Origin: Sphingomicrobium sp.
GTDB taxonomy: Bacteria; Pseudomonadota; Alphaproteobacteria; Sphingomonadales; Sphingomonadaceae
NCBI GenBank assembly: GCA_025450755.1
Contig: JANWLR010000042.1
Coordinates: 81,141-145,140, forward strand
DNA length: 64,000 bases
Direction of reading: 5' to 3'
Shown: positions 45,388 to 54,307 of the stretch, one piece after another
Numbering within the stretch: the stretch's first letter is position 1
Layout of the letters: each line of letters begins with the position of its first letter
Notes under the pieces: generated by a model
Seen by the model: only the letters and a program-made list of their open reading frames with translations
Told to the model about the DNA's origin: nothing
Databases searched by the model: none
Position numbers and translations under genes: made by a program

Positions 45388-46116
45388 CTAGCGCAGACGC
45401 TTCACAAGGAGACGGCCATCGTCGCCGCTCTTCACCTCAAAATTGGGCACAGCCCTGATCAGGTCAGAGAGACGCGTGAACCCGTAATTGCGCGCTGCAA
45501 AGCTCGAAACCGCTTTCGCACGCTGTCCAAGTTCGGACAGAGGCGTGTAGCCTTCTTCGTCGCGTTTCGACGCCTTGTAGGCCGAGCCGAGGACCTGGAG
45601 GAGCTCGGAGTCGACCGGCCGCTGCCCCTTGCCGGCAGTCGGCTGCTCCAGTTCCTCTTCGTCGTCGAGCGCCAGCGCACCGACGTCGAAGAATCTGCTG
45701 CACGCCTGTTGGAAGGAGAGGGGAGTCTTCGCGGTTCCGAAGCCGTAGACCTGAAGCCCGTCCTCGCGGATGCGCTGTGCAAGCGGAAGGAAGTCGCTGT
45801 CCGACGACATGATTCCGAAACCATCGACATTGCCACGGTAGAGCAGGTCCATCGCATCGATCGTCATCCGCATGTCGGTGGCGCTTTTGCCTTTGACGAC
45901 GTCGAATTGCTGCATCGGGATGATCGAGTGCTCGCCGGTCAATTGGCCCCAGCCCTTGAGGCTAGCCTTCGCCCAGTTTCCATAGGCACGGCGGATGTTG
46001 ATGGTACCGAGTTCGCCCAGCACGAGCAGTACATCGTCCAGATGTTCCGGCGACGCATTGTCCGCATCGATCAGTAGGGCGATATTGGCTTCCTGTTCGG
46101 GTAGGCGGTCACGCAT
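45388..46116 (-). CDS. NYN domain (LabA/PIN-like) RNase family protein
   Basis: 242 aa from ATG 46116, preceded by AGAGGAC (ORF track starts 39 codons earlier). The NYN/PIN-like fold has acidic residues at ALLIDADNASPEHLD, KSATDMRMTIDAMDLLY and GIMSSDSDFLPLAQRIREDG, which should hold a divalent metal. The C-terminal 70 residues (LLQVLGSAYKAS...GYTPLSELGQRAKAVSSFAARNYGFTRLSDLIRAVPNFEV) look like an OST-HTH/LOTUS RNA-binding domain. Predicted cytoplasmic nuclease acting on RNA; targets unknown. Confidence 0.85.
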   Translation of the reverse strand: MRDRLPEQEANIALLIDADNASPEHLDDVLLVLGELGTINIRRAYGNWAKASLKGWGQLTGEHSIIPMQQFDVVKGKSATDMRMTIDAMDLLYRGNVDGFGIMSSDSDFLPLAQRIREDGLQVYGFGTAKTPLSFQQACSRFFDVGALALDDEEELEQPTAGKGQRPVDSELLQVLGSAYKASKRDEEGYTPLSELGQRAKAVSSFAARNYGFTRLSDLIRAVPNFEVKSGDDGRLLVKRLR

Positions 46117-46162
46117 TTCAGTCCTCTTTCGATCCCATGTAGCGCGACATCGCGGAATGACC

Positions 46163-46184
46163 ACAGGTTGGCGCGTGAACCTGT
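46163..46184. repeat. Inverted repeat in divergent promoter region
   Basis: ACAGGTT ggcgcgtg AACCTGT, a perfect 7-bp inverted repeat in the 167-base spacer between the NYN gene and the first glycine-zipper lipoprotein. It could be an operator. Confidence 0.3.
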
Positions 46185-46283
46185 TCCCCAAATTAATGGT
46201 ACATGGTCGATGCGGGAACGAAACGCCTTCCAAATCGCTTGATGATCCGACAGCAGGGGGCGAGTTGGAGGAAGGACGAGACG

Positions 46284-46706
46284 ATGAGGAAGCTTGGTCT
46301 TGCTGCAGCCCTCGCCGCTTGCGTTGCGGTGACCGGCTGCGCCACTTACCCGGACGAATATGGCTACGGGCCGTATGGCTCTAACAGTTACTACGGAAAC
46401 GGTTATTACGGGAACGGCTATTACGGGAACGGCTATTACGGTCAGCCTTACTATGGCTCTGGCTACCGCAACAGCACCGGAGCCAATGTTGCGACTGGCG
46501 CCGCAGTTGGCGCTGCAACCGGCGCCGTAGCGGGCGCGGTGCTTCCGGGCGTCAGCGTCGGTCAGGGCGCCATCGCTGGCGCGATCCTGGGCGGCGTACT
46601 CGGAGCGACGGTCAATGGACGACAATATTACCGGGATACGCGCGGTTATTGCTATTACGTCGACCAATATGGTCAGCCGCATTACCGCTATAACGTCCGC
46701 TGCTAG
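46284..46706 (+). CDS. Glycine-zipper lipoprotein with YYGNG repeats
   Basis: 140 aa from ATG 46284. Lipoprotein signal MRKLGLAAALAACVAVTGC with lipobox VTGC. Then a Tyr/Gly/Asn repeat segment (GNGYYGNGYYGNGYYGQPYYG), a glycine-zipper helix (GAAVGAATGAVAGAVLPG...GAIAGAILGGVLGATV), and a C-terminal tag YYRDTRGYCYYVDQYGQPHYRYNVRC. Probably anchored to the outer membrane with the zipper inserting into the bilayer. The tag recurs in the next gene, so the two are paralogs. GGAGGAAGGACGAG lies upstream. An intrinsic terminator follows. Confidence 0.8.
   Translation: MRKLGLAAALAACVAVTGCATYPDEYGYGPYGSNSYYGNGYYGNGYYGNGYYGQPYYGSGYRNSTGANVATGAAVGAATGAVAGAVLPGVSVGQGAIAGAILGGVLGATVNGRQYYRDTRGYCYYVDQYGQPHYRYNVRC
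46395..46439 (+). repeat. 15-bp coding tandem repeat, three units
   Basis: Units GGAAACGGTTATTAC, GGGAACGGCTATTAC and GGGAACGGCTATTAC, coding GNGYY. The last two are identical, so copy number may vary between strains. Confidence 0.8.
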
Positions 46707-46740
46707 AGCGAACCGACACTAAATCGTTCTAACGCTGCTT

Positions 46741-46776
46741 GGCGGGGTGGAAATTCTTTTCCGCCCCGCCTTTTTT
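46741..46776 (+). terminator. Intrinsic terminator after first glycine-zipper gene
   Basis: GGCGGGGTGGAA aattc TTTTCCGCCCCGCC stem followed by TTTTTT, 34 bases after the stop. It separates the two paralogous genes into their own transcripts. Confidence 0.88.
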
Positions 46777-46901
46777 GTCGTTCATTTCATGGCCGTTTTC
46801 GACACGTTTCAAGGGCTTTTGGTCGCACTCGCTGGAACGAAACGACAATTGGCTCACTAATGCTACGGAGTGGGCTCGGGCTAGTTTTGGAGGACGAACC
46901 A

Positions 46902-47213
46902 ATGAAACGTCTGCTCATTTCAGCAGCTGCCGCAAGCAGTCTCGCGCTCGGCGGTTGCGCAACAGATCCGGCAACCGATCACGCGGTTGCAAGCACGGCA
47001 ACCGGAGCGGCGATCGGCGCAGGTGCGGGCGCTCTTGCAGGTTCGGTTCTTCCGGGGATCGGCACAGCGACCGGAGCTGTGGCCGGTGCGGTTCTCGGTG
47101 GCGTTGCCGGCGCGATCATCGGCGGCCACCAATATTATCGCGACACGCGTGGTTACTGCTATTACGTCGATTCAGCAGGCCAACCGCATTATAGTTACAA
47201 TATAAGGTGTTAG
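46902..47213 (+). CDS. Glycine-zipper lipoprotein (second copy)
   Basis: 103 aa from ATG 46902 with TTGGAGGA upstream. Lipoprotein signal MKRLLISAAAASSLALGGC (lipobox ALGGC), then directly the glycine zipper GAAIGAGAGALAGSVLPGIGTATGAVAGAVLGGVAGAIIGG and the tag YYRDTRGYCYYVDSAGQPHYSYNIRC. It lacks the YYGNG repeat of its neighbour. Envelope protein; function not known. Confidence 0.8.
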   Translation: MKRLLISAAAASSLALGGCATDPATDHAVASTATGAAIGAGAGALAGSVLPGIGTATGAVAGAVLGGVAGAIIGGHQYYRDTRGYCYYVDSAGQPHYSYNIRC

Positions 47214-47223
47214 ATCACTCTGC

Positions 47224-47859
47224 TCAAACGGGGCGGAAGATTCCTTTCGCCTCGTCCAGCAGATAGAGCCGACCCTCGCCAATCGAGAAATGGCCTCCGT
47301 GCAGTTTGAGGCGCCCATCATTCTCGCGCTCCGCGATCCAAGGGAAGGTCCTCAAGTTTTCAAGACTGACCTTCACCGCCTCATATTCCATGTCGAGAAA
47401 TGCGGCGCGGTCGAGCTCCTCATGGCGTGAGCGCACCTTGTCGCGCGCGTCGCTCAGCATCCGCACCCAATCGCCGATAAAGTGGCCTTCACCGGGTGAA
47501 ACATCGTCAAAACTTCCAGTCAGAGCGGCCGCGCAACCGCCGCAAAGTCCGTGCCCCATGACCAGGATTTCAGCGACCTCGAGCTGCGTGACTGCGAACT
47601 CGAGCGCGGCCGACACGCCGTGATAGCCGCTGCTCGTTTCAAAGGGAGGCGCAAGGCCGGCGATGTTCCGCGCGACGAAGATCTCTCCCGGGCGAGCGTC
47701 GAATATGTGCGACGGGTCGACTCGGCTGTCCGCACAGGAAAGGATCATCACGCGGGGGCTTTGCCCCTCGGCAAGCTCCGACCAGCGCTCCCGTTCGCGG
47801 GGCCAGTCCTGATTGCGAAACCGACGATAGCCTTCGACCAGCTCTGACACGTAGGGCAT
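47224..47859 (-). CDS. Beta-class carbonic anhydrase
   Basis: 211 aa. Zinc ligands Cys42 (SCADSRVDP, with the Asp44-Arg46 dyad), His103 and Cys106 (GHGLCGGC). [15 protein letters not shown] is the family signature. It interconverts CO2 and bicarbonate in the cytoplasm. Convergent with the second glycine-zipper gene, divergent from lipA. Confidence 0.95.
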   Translation of the reverse strand: MPYVSELVEGYRRFRNQDWPRERERWSELAEGQSPRVMILSCADSRVDPSHIFDARPGEIFVARNIAGLAPPFETSSGYHGVSAALEFAVTQLEVAEILVMGHGLCGGCAAALTGSFDDVSPGEGHFIGDWVRMLSDARDKVRSRHEELDRAAFLDMEYEAVKVSLENLRTFPWIAERENDGRLKLHGGHFSIGEGRLYLLDEAKGIFRPV

Positions 47860-47924
47860 GCCGCGCGGCTAGCCGGGCAGGGCAGGGGTGGCAAGCCGCC
47901 GCGACAGTCGCTATCTCGCCGCCG

Positions 47925-48842
47925 ATGAACGCTTCTGCCGCAGTTCCCAAACAGCGAAAGCCCGACTGGATCCGCGTCAAAGCGCCGGTCAGCGAAGGCT
48001 ATCACCAGACGCGCCGGCTGATGCGCGAGCTCAACCTTGCGACGGTCTGCGAGGAAGCGGCGTGCCCGAACATCGGCGAGTGCTGGACCAAGAAGCACGC
48101 AACCGTGATGATCCTCGGCGACACCTGCACGCGCGCCTGTGCCTTCTGCAATGTGAAGACCGGCATGCCGCGTGCGGTGGATCCGCTCGAACCCGAACAT
48201 GTCGCCACGGCGGCGGCGGAGCTGGGGCTCGAGCATATTGTCGTGACGTCGGTCGACCGCGATGACCTGCCTGACGGCGGCGCGCGCCAATTCGTGAAGG
48301 TGATCGAAGCGCTTCGCAAGCGCACGCCGTCGACCACGATCGAGATCCTGACACCCGATTTCCGCAACAAGAGCGAGGCGGCGGTCGACGCCATCGTCGA
48401 AGCTGGCCCGGACGTCTACAACCACAATCTCGAAACCGTTCCCCGCCTTTATCCGACGATTCGGCCTGGGGCCCGCTATTACGCGTCGCTTCGCCTGCTC
48501 GAGAGCGTGAAGCGCAAAGCGCCCAACATCTTCACCAAGTCGGGGCTTATGGTTGGCCTTGGCGAACAGCGGCTCGAAGTGCACCAGGTGATGGACGACA
48601 TGCGCTCAGCCGGCGTCGATTTCCTCACGATGGGCCAGTACCTCCAGCCGACGCCGCGTCATGCGAAGGTCCAAGAATTCGTCACACCCAAGGCATTTGA
48701 TGCTTATGCGGCGATCGCGCGGGCTAAGGGATTCCTGCTGGTTGCCGCATCGCCGCTGACCCGGTCGAGCTATCATGCCGGCGACGATTTCAGGAAGATG
48801 AAGGAGGCACGCCTGGCACAGCTGGAGCGTTTGAACGGCTGA
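47925..48842 (+). CDS. lipA: Lipoyl synthase
   Basis: 305 aa. The auxiliary cluster ligands are Cys42, Cys47, Cys53 ([12 protein letters not shown]) and the radical SAM ligands Cys68, Cys72, Cys75 (CTRACAFC). PDYNHN-like [21 protein letters not shown] and a C-terminal RSSYHAG with the final serine ligand are all typical. It inserts two sulfurs into octanoyl-protein to give lipoate. The stop and the next start overlap by one base (TGATG). Confidence 0.97.
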   Translation: MNASAAVPKQRKPDWIRVKAPVSEGYHQTRRLMRELNLATVCEEAACPNIGECWTKKHATVMILGDTCTRACAFCNVKTGMPRAVDPLEPEHVATAAAELGLEHIVVTSVDRDDLPDGGARQFVKVIEALRKRTPSTTIEILTPDFRNKSEAAVDAIVEAGPDVYNHNLETVPRLYPTIRPGARYYASLRLLESVKRKAPNIFTKSGLMVGLGEQRLEVHQVMDDMRSAGVDFLTMGQYLQPTPRHAKVQEFVTPKAFDAYAAIARAKGFLLVAASPLTRSSYHAGDDFRKMKEARLAQLERLNG

Positions 48843-49303
48843 TGCCGCGGCACAGCGAGACGAAGCACCTCCCGTATACGCCCGAGCAGCTGTTCGACCT
48901 CGTTGCCGACGTTGCACGCTACGATGAGTTCCTCCCCTGGGTTGTCGCTGTCCGCGTGCGATCATCAAGCGAGACAGAAACGGTCGCTGACCTCGTGGTC
49001 GGATTCAATGCGTTCAAGGAGCGCTTTACGAGCCGCGTGCACAAGGAACGGCCAACGCGGATCTGCGTCGATTACGTCGAGGGTCCTCTCAAATATCTAC
49101 ATAATGAGTGGAAGTTCGATCGAGCCGCTGACGACGGCACGAACCTGTTCTTCTCGGTCGATTTTGCGTTCAAGTCGCGGCTGTTCGAAACACTTGCGGG
49201 ATCGATGTTCGATCGGGCGCTGAGGCGCATGACGAGCGCTTTCGAACAGCGCGCGGCTGCTCTTTACGGAATCAGCAAGTCAAGCGCGCAGAGCGCAGCC
49301 TGA
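48842..49303 (+). CDS. COQ10/RatA-like START-domain protein
   Basis: 153 aa. HSETKHLPYTPEQLFDLVADVARYDEFLPWVVAVRV, the central DLVVGFNAFKERFTSRV and GPLKYLHNEWKFD match the ubiquinone-binding COQ10 (also called RatA) family, often next to lipA in alphaproteobacteria. Likely carries a quinone or related lipid in a hydrophobic cavity to support respiration. Translationally coupled to lipA. Its 3' end overlaps the convergent pncC gene by 40 bases. Confidence 0.88.
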   Translation: MPRHSETKHLPYTPEQLFDLVADVARYDEFLPWVVAVRVRSSSETETVADLVVGFNAFKERFTSRVHKERPTRICVDYVEGPLKYLHNEWKFDRAADDGTNLFFSVDFAFKSRLFETLAGSMFDRALRRMTSAFEQRAAALYGISKSSAQSAA

Positions 49304-49767
49304 AGGCGAACGCCTGAGCGCGTCTTTTCGTCGAAGAATTTCTGGTCGGCGACAATCTTCGCCGGATCGGCGTCTCGCTCTGCGGTTGCGAACACGACCG
49401 TTCCCACTGGCTTTGCCGCAGTCCCGCCGCCCGGGCCCGCGATTCCCGTGATCGCGACGGCGATATCGGCATCGGATGCGGCGAGCGCTCCACGAGCCAT
49501 CGCCCAGGCGGTCGCGACGCTGACGGCGCCAAAGGTTTCGACGACCTCTTCGGAAACTTTCAATTCGCTGATCTTTGCAGCGTTCGAGTAGGTGACATAG
49601 CCGGCCTCAAACATTTCCGAGGAGCCGGGAATCTCGGTCAACGCGGCACAGACAAGACCTCCGGTGCAACTTTCGGCCACCGCGACCTTGCGGCCAGCAG
49701 CGCGATTGGCCTCGACGACCTCGCGCGCCTTGCTGACCAATTCCTCGGGAAGAAGATTTTCGTTCAA
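49264..49767 (-). CDS. pncC: CinA C-terminal family protein, nicotinamide-nucleotide amidohydrolase
   Basis: 167 aa from TTG overlapping the ispDF stop as TTGA. KVAVAESCTGGLVCAALTEIPGSSEMFEAGYVTYSNAAK and DIAVAITGIAGPGGGTAAKPVGTVVFA are the family hallmarks; the serine in ESCTGG is the proposed nucleophile. Family activity: deamidation of NMN to nicotinate mononucleotide. The N-terminal CinA (MoaB-like) domain is absent, as in the stand-alone E. coli enzyme. Confidence 0.9.
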   Translation of the reverse strand: MNENLLPEELVSKAREVVEANRAAGRKVAVAESCTGGLVCAALTEIPGSSEMFEAGYVTYSNAAKISELKVSEEVVETFGAVSVATAWAMARGALAASDADIAVAITGIAGPGGGTAAKPVGTVVFATAERDADPAKIVADQKFFDEKTRSGVRLQAALCALDLLIP

Positions 49768-50906
49768 TTTAAAAATCCCATGCGGATGCTCGCAACTGCC
49801 TGAGCGGCGATCCCTTCGCGCCGGCCGGTGAAGCCGAGGCCCTCGGTGGTCGTCGCTTTGACGCTGACTTGATCAATGCTCAAGCCGGCGATTTGGGCGA
49901 TGGAAGCGCGTATGGCGGCGCGATGCGGTCCGATTTTCGGCGCTTCGGCAATTATGGTGCAGTCGATATGGTCAATGACTGCACCCTCGCGGCGAAGCAA
50001 CTCGAGGGCATGAGCAAAGAAGAGCGATGATTGGGAGTCCTTCCAGCGCGGATCGGAAGGCGGAAAATGCTCGCCGATATCGCCCAAGCCACCGGCTCCG
50101 AGCAGGGCATCGGTAATCGCGTGGAGAACTACGTCTGCGTCACTGTGACCCGCCAATCCCCGGTCGTGGGGCACTTCAACGCCGCCGAGCATCACCGGTC
50201 CATCGCAGGAGAAGGCGTGAACGTCGAAGCCCATGCCGGTGCGCGGCCTGAGCTGCCCTGCAAGCCACTGTTCTGCCCGCGCAAAATCGGCAGGAAACGT
50301 CAGTTTCTCGAGCGCCGGATCTCCGTCGACGGCGGCGACGCTCATGCCGGCGGCGCGCACGACCGTCGTTTCGTCCGTAGGAGGCTCAGCGTGCCAGCCC
50401 TCGTAGGCGGCTTTAAGCGCGCTGAGCCGAAATGCTTGCGGCGTCTGCACACGCGCGATTCCTTCTCGGTTAACCGGATCGCCGAGCGTCCGACCGACCC
50501 GGGACAGCGTATCGCCGATCGGAAGCACCGGCGCGGCGCCTTCAAAGAATTCGAGGCTGGCGAGCAGCCGGTCAACAACGGCGCTCGGGCAGAAGGGGCG
50601 GGCCGCATCGTGGACGAGCACGGCGTCACCATCGATCGCGGCGAGCCCCGCACGGACCGAATCCGCGCGGGCAGCGCCGCCTTCGATGAATTCACCAACG
50701 TCGAGGCCGTCTAAAGCGGCACTCGCTCTGTCCTGGTCGGCTAATGGGATGATCACTCGTGTCGATTGCACTGCAGGATGACGGATCAGGGATTCCACGG
50801 CCCAGCGGAGCACCGGCTTGCCGCCAAGCAGCCGATACTGCTTGGGCACGCCGCCGCCCATGCGCGACCCGCTTCCAGCGGCAACGATCAATGCGGTCGT
50901 GGTCAT
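49764..50906 (-). CDS. ispDF: Bifunctional IspD/IspF enzyme
   Basis: 380 aa from ATG 50906 (the ORF-track start adds 67 residues that overlap dusB). The IspD half (1-225) starts [32 protein letters not shown] and contains [11 protein letters not shown]. The IspF half (226-380) has [42 protein letters not shown] and [18 protein letters not shown], with the zinc ligands in DVH and H of GHSDAD. It makes CDP-ME from MEP and CTP, and after IspE (20.5 kb) cyclises CDP-MEP to MEcPP. The fusion is common in alphaproteobacteria. Confidence 0.96.
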   Translation of the reverse strand: MTTTALIVAAGSGSRMGGGVPKQYRLLGGKPVLRWAVESLIRHPAVQSTRVIIPLADQDRASAALDGLDVGEFIEGGAARADSVRAGLAAIDGDAVLVHDAARPFCPSAVVDRLLASLEFFEGAAPVLPIGDTLSRVGRTLGDPVNREGIARVQTPQAFRLSALKAAYEGWHAEPPTDETTVVRAAGMSVAAVDGDPALEKLTFPADFARAEQWLAGQLRPRTGMGFDVHAFSCDGPVMLGGVEVPHDRGLAGHSDADVVLHAITDALLGAGGLGDIGEHFPPSDPRWKDSQSSLFFAHALELLRREGAVIDHIDCTIIAEAPKIGPHRAAIRASIAQIAGLSIDQVSVKATTTEGLGFTGRREGIAAQAVASIRMGFLN

Positions 50907-50973
50907 TCCGGCGGCGCGTCTAGGCGCGCTTGCCTTGTCCGCCAAGGCCTCTTCCCCTATCTCCGCCCGATCA

Positions 50974-51972
50974 ATGGAAGTCCTGAAGCCATTCAAGATC
51001 GGCCCGGTAGAGGTTGCCTCGCCGGTCATCCTGGCGCCGATGACCGCCGTCACGGACCTGCCGTTCCGCCGTGCCGTCAAGCGGTTCGGGGCCGGGCTGA
51101 CGGTCACCGAAATGATCGCCAGCCAGGCGATGATCCGCGAGACTCGGCAGTCGCTTCAGAAGAGTCTTTGGGACCCGGCCGAGGAACCGGTCTCGATGCA
51201 GCTTGCCGGCTGTGAGCCGCAGGTAATGGCCGAAGCGGCCAAGCTCAATGAACAGCGGGGCGCGGCGATCATCGACATCAACATGGGATGCCCCGTGAAG
51301 AAGGTCGTCAATGGCTGGGCAGGTTCCGCGCTTATGCGCGACCTCAAGGGTGCGGCCGCGATTATCGATGCGACCGTCAGGGCGGTAAAGGTCCCGGTCA
51401 CGCTGAAGGCCCGCATGGGCTGGGATCACAATAGCCTGAACGCGCCTGAGCTCGCGCGTATCGCCGAGAACCTCGGCGTGCAGATGATCACGATCCACGG
51501 GCGCACGCGCTGCCAGATGTACAAAGGTGAGGCCGACTGGGCATTCGTTCGTAGAGTGAAGGATGCCGTCTCTATCCCGGTGATCGTCAATGGCGACATC
51601 AACTCGATCGAAGACGCGCGCATGGCGCTTCGACAGTCTTGCGCCGACGGGGTGATGATCGGCCGGGGAGCCTATGGCCGGCCCTGGTTCGTTTCACAGG
51701 TCATGGCCGAGCTCACTGGCGGAGGGCACCGGCCAGCTCCAGACCTCGATGAGCAGCTCGCAACCATGCTCCAGCAATATGATGAGATGCTTGAACTCTA
51801 TGGCGCGCACACCGGCGTGAACCTCGCCCGAAAGCACATCGGCTGGTACACCAAAGGCCTTCCTGGCTCGGCTGAGCTGCGCAACAATGTCAACCAGCAG
51901 GACGATCCGGCGGTCGTGGTTCGCATGTTGCAGGAATTCTATTCGCCGTGGCTCGCGCGCGCCGCCGCCTGA
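50974..51972 (+). CDS. dusB: tRNA-dihydrouridine synthase B
   Basis: 332 aa from ATG 50974, 67 bases from the divergent ispDF start. FMN barrel with [70 protein letters not shown] (catalytic Cys in NMGCP), [17 protein letters not shown] and [13 protein letters not shown]. Reduces uridine in the tRNA D-loop using NADPH. It corresponds to nifR3, which in many alphaproteobacteria heads the ntrBC-ntrYX cluster; here ntrY follows directly. Confidence 0.94.
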   Translation: MEVLKPFKIGPVEVASPVILAPMTAVTDLPFRRAVKRFGAGLTVTEMIASQAMIRETRQSLQKSLWDPAEEPVSMQLAGCEPQVMAEAAKLNEQRGAAIIDINMGCPVKKVVNGWAGSALMRDLKGAAAIIDATVRAVKVPVTLKARMGWDHNSLNAPELARIAENLGVQMITIHGRTRCQMYKGEADWAFVRRVKDAVSIPVIVNGDINSIEDARMALRQSCADGVMIGRGAYGRPWFVSQVMAELTGGGHRPAPDLDEQLATMLQQYDEMLELYGAHTGVNLARKHIGWYTKGLPGSAELRNNVNQQDDPAVVVRMLQEFYSPWLARAAA

Positions 51973-52033
51973 GCAAATTCTCACCAATCACACTGTGTTT
52001 TTCGTGCAACGGCCGTGCTAGGGCAACGGCTGA

Positions 52034-54307
52034 ATGGATGCGCGTACGGCCGATTCTCCACAAGACTCGCAGCAGGAAAGCTGGCTCCAAGGGGATCGCA
52101 TAAGCGGCCGCTTCTATGACCGAGTGGGCTGGCTGATCGGGGCCTTCCTCGTCGTCATGGTGGGCCTGAGCATCTTTGTGTTGCGCCGCAGCGCAGAGCC
52201 CGGCACATTGCTGTCACCGCCGCTGATCGCATTGCTGCTGATCGGCATCCTTCTGCCGTCAATCGCACTGATGGCGCTATATGCGCGCAGCGTTGCAGTG
52301 AAGCGGGCGGAGCAGGGCGGTCTCGGAAGCGGCCGCCTGCACATCCGCCTTGTTGCCTTGTTCACGGCGATTGCCGCGGTTCCTACCGTCCTGGTCGCGA
52401 TCTTTGCCTCGCTCCTGTTTCAGAGCGGTCTCGAGTTCTGGTTCTCCAACCGTGCCCGCAACATGCTCGAAAGCACGGTGCAGGTGGCCCAAGGGGCGTA
52501 CCGCTACGAACTCAGCAGGGTCAGCGACGAAGTCACCACGATGTCGGGCGACCTTGCGGGTTATCTGACGCAGTTTTCGATCGATGACCCAAGGTTTCAG
52601 ACGGGGCTTGCATATCAGACCTATCGTCGAAGCCTGAACGAGGCCGCGATCGTCAAGGTGAATTCCGACGGAACGGTGAACACCCTGACTGTCGCGCTGG
52701 GAATCACGAAAGGCGAGGAATCGCTGATCAACCAGGCGCGCATCGATGCTGCAGTAAAGACGATGAACGCGCACCCCGAACTCAAGAGCATCGATGCGAA
52801 AAGTCCGGGCCGATTAGCGGTCATTACGCCGCTGAAATATGGTGGCCAGACCTATCTCATAGCGAGCAAGTGGATCGATCCTGAGCTTGGTGCACAGATG
52901 AAGCGCGCGAACACCGTGCTCAATGACTACCATGCGCTGCGCAACCGATCGCGCACGAACCAGCTGCGATTCAATGCGGCATTGCTACTCGGTGCTCTCG
53001 TGATCGTCGGTCTTTCCATTCTGACGGCGCTGAAGATTGCGGACCGCATGGTACGCCCGGTGGGTCAGCTCGTCGGGGCCGCCGGGCAAATCGAGGAAGG
53101 TGATTTTTCGGCGCGGGTGCCGGTTACCCAAACGGACGATGAAATCCACACGCTTGCCACGGCCTTCAACCGGATGGCCGGGCGCCTCGAGCAACAGACC
53201 GGCGCGCTTCGAGCTGCCAACACGCAGCTAGAAACCCGGCGCGCCTTTATGGAAGCCGTGCTGTCGAGCGTCACCGCGGGGGTGATTGCAGTCGACAACA
53301 CCCTTCGCATCCTGTTGCTCAACCGTTCGGCCGAAACTCTACTCGAAAAAGGGGAGGGCGAGATCGAGGGCAGGGACCTCGCCTCCGTTTCGCCCGAGCT
53401 CGATGAATTCGTGCGGGGCGAGCAGTCGGAAGCCAATGTCTTTATGGCGTCCGAGGGCGTTCAGCGAACGCTCGCAGTCAAGCGCGTCCGATATCAGGAT
53501 GGCGCAGTGCTGACCTTTGACGACATCACCAATCAGTTGTCGGATCAGCGGCGGGCGGCATGGTCCGACATTGCGCGCCGAATCGCGCACGAGATCAAGA
53601 ACCCGCTCACTCCGATTCAGCTGGCGGCCGAGCGCCTTCAGCGGCGGTTCGCCGAGGAGATTTCATCCGACAAGGAAACATTCGAGCGACTGACGGCAAC
53701 CATCGTTCGGCAGGTCGGCGACCTCAGGCGCATGGTCGACGAATTCTCGAATTTCGCGCGCATGCCCAAACCGGTGTTTCGCGAGGAAAATGTCCACGAG
53801 ATCGCCCGGCAGGCATTGTTTCTTCATGAGGTGGCGCATCCGGCGATCACCTTCTCGCTTGAGCCGCCACACGGCGAGTTTCGGATGGTCGCTGACCGCC
53901 GACAACTTGCACAGGCTTTGACAAATATCGTCAAAAATGGCGTCGAAGCCATTGAAGCAAGAAGAAATCGCGGCGAGCATAGTCTCGCAGGTGATCGTCT
54001 CGACCTTAAGATGCACGCCGAGAACCATAACCTTGTGATCGACGTGCTCGATACCGGCATTGGCCTGCCCGAGGATCGCGATCGCCTCACCGAGCCATAT
54101 GTGACGACGCGGGTGAGGGGGACAGGCCTTGGTCTGGCGATCGTCAAGAAGATTGTCGAGGAGCATTTGGGGGAGATCGCCTTTCTCGACCGTCCCGGCG
54201 GCGGAACGCACGTGCGGATTTCGTTCGACGCGGGAAAGCTCGCGTCACTCGCTACGCAGCCCGCGGAAGAGGCCGAGAACAGTCACAAAGATGATGAGGA
54301 TTCCTGA
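52034..54307 (+). CDS. ntrY: Nitrogen regulation sensor histidine kinase NtrY
   Basis: 757 aa. Membrane segments near 32-52, 62-82, 100-125 and 315-340 enclose a periplasmic sensor loop. Then HAMP (LKIADRMVRPVGQLVGAAGQIEEGDFSARVP), PAS (VLSSVTAGVIAVDNTLRILLLNRSAETLLEKGEGEIEG), HisKA with IARRIAHEIKNPLTPIQLAAERL (His519) and HATPase with IVKNGVEAIEARR, VLDTGIGLPEDR and TGLGLAIVKKI, all intact. Phosphorylates NtrX. TGATG overlap with ntrX. ntrB and ntrC are not present. Confidence 0.94.
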   Translation: MDARTADSPQDSQQESWLQGDRISGRFYDRVGWLIGAFLVVMVGLSIFVLRRSAEPGTLLSPPLIALLLIGILLPSIALMALYARSVAVKRAEQGGLGSGRLHIRLVALFTAIAAVPTVLVAIFASLLFQSGLEFWFSNRARNMLESTVQVAQGAYRYELSRVSDEVTTMSGDLAGYLTQFSIDDPRFQTGLAYQTYRRSLNEAAIVKVNSDGTVNTLTVALGITKGEESLINQARIDAAVKTMNAHPELKSIDAKSPGRLAVITPLKYGGQTYLIASKWIDPELGAQMKRANTVLNDYHALRNRSRTNQLRFNAALLLGALVIVGLSILTALKIADRMVRPVGQLVGAAGQIEEGDFSARVPVTQTDDEIHTLATAFNRMAGRLEQQTGALRAANTQLETRRAFMEAVLSSVTAGVIAVDNTLRILLLNRSAETLLEKGEGEIEGRDLASVSPELDEFVRGEQSEANVFMASEGVQRTLAVKRVRYQDGAVLTFDDITNQLSDQRRAAWSDIARRIAHEIKNPLTPIQLAAERLQRRFAEEISSDKETFERLTATIVRQVGDLRRMVDEFSNFARMPKPVFREENVHEIARQALFLHEVAHPAITFSLEPPHGEFRMVADRRQLAQALTNIVKNGVEAIEARRNRGEHSLAGDRLDLKMHAENHNLVIDVLDTGIGLPEDRDRLTEPYVTTRVRGTGLGLAIVKKIVEEHLGEIAFLDRPGGGTHVRISFDAGKLASLATQPAEEAENSHKDDEDS

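Noticed and set aside
47748-48584. 278-aa minus-strand ORF over lipA
   Set aside because: Antisense to lipA and to the carbonic anhydrase start; no recognisable domain.
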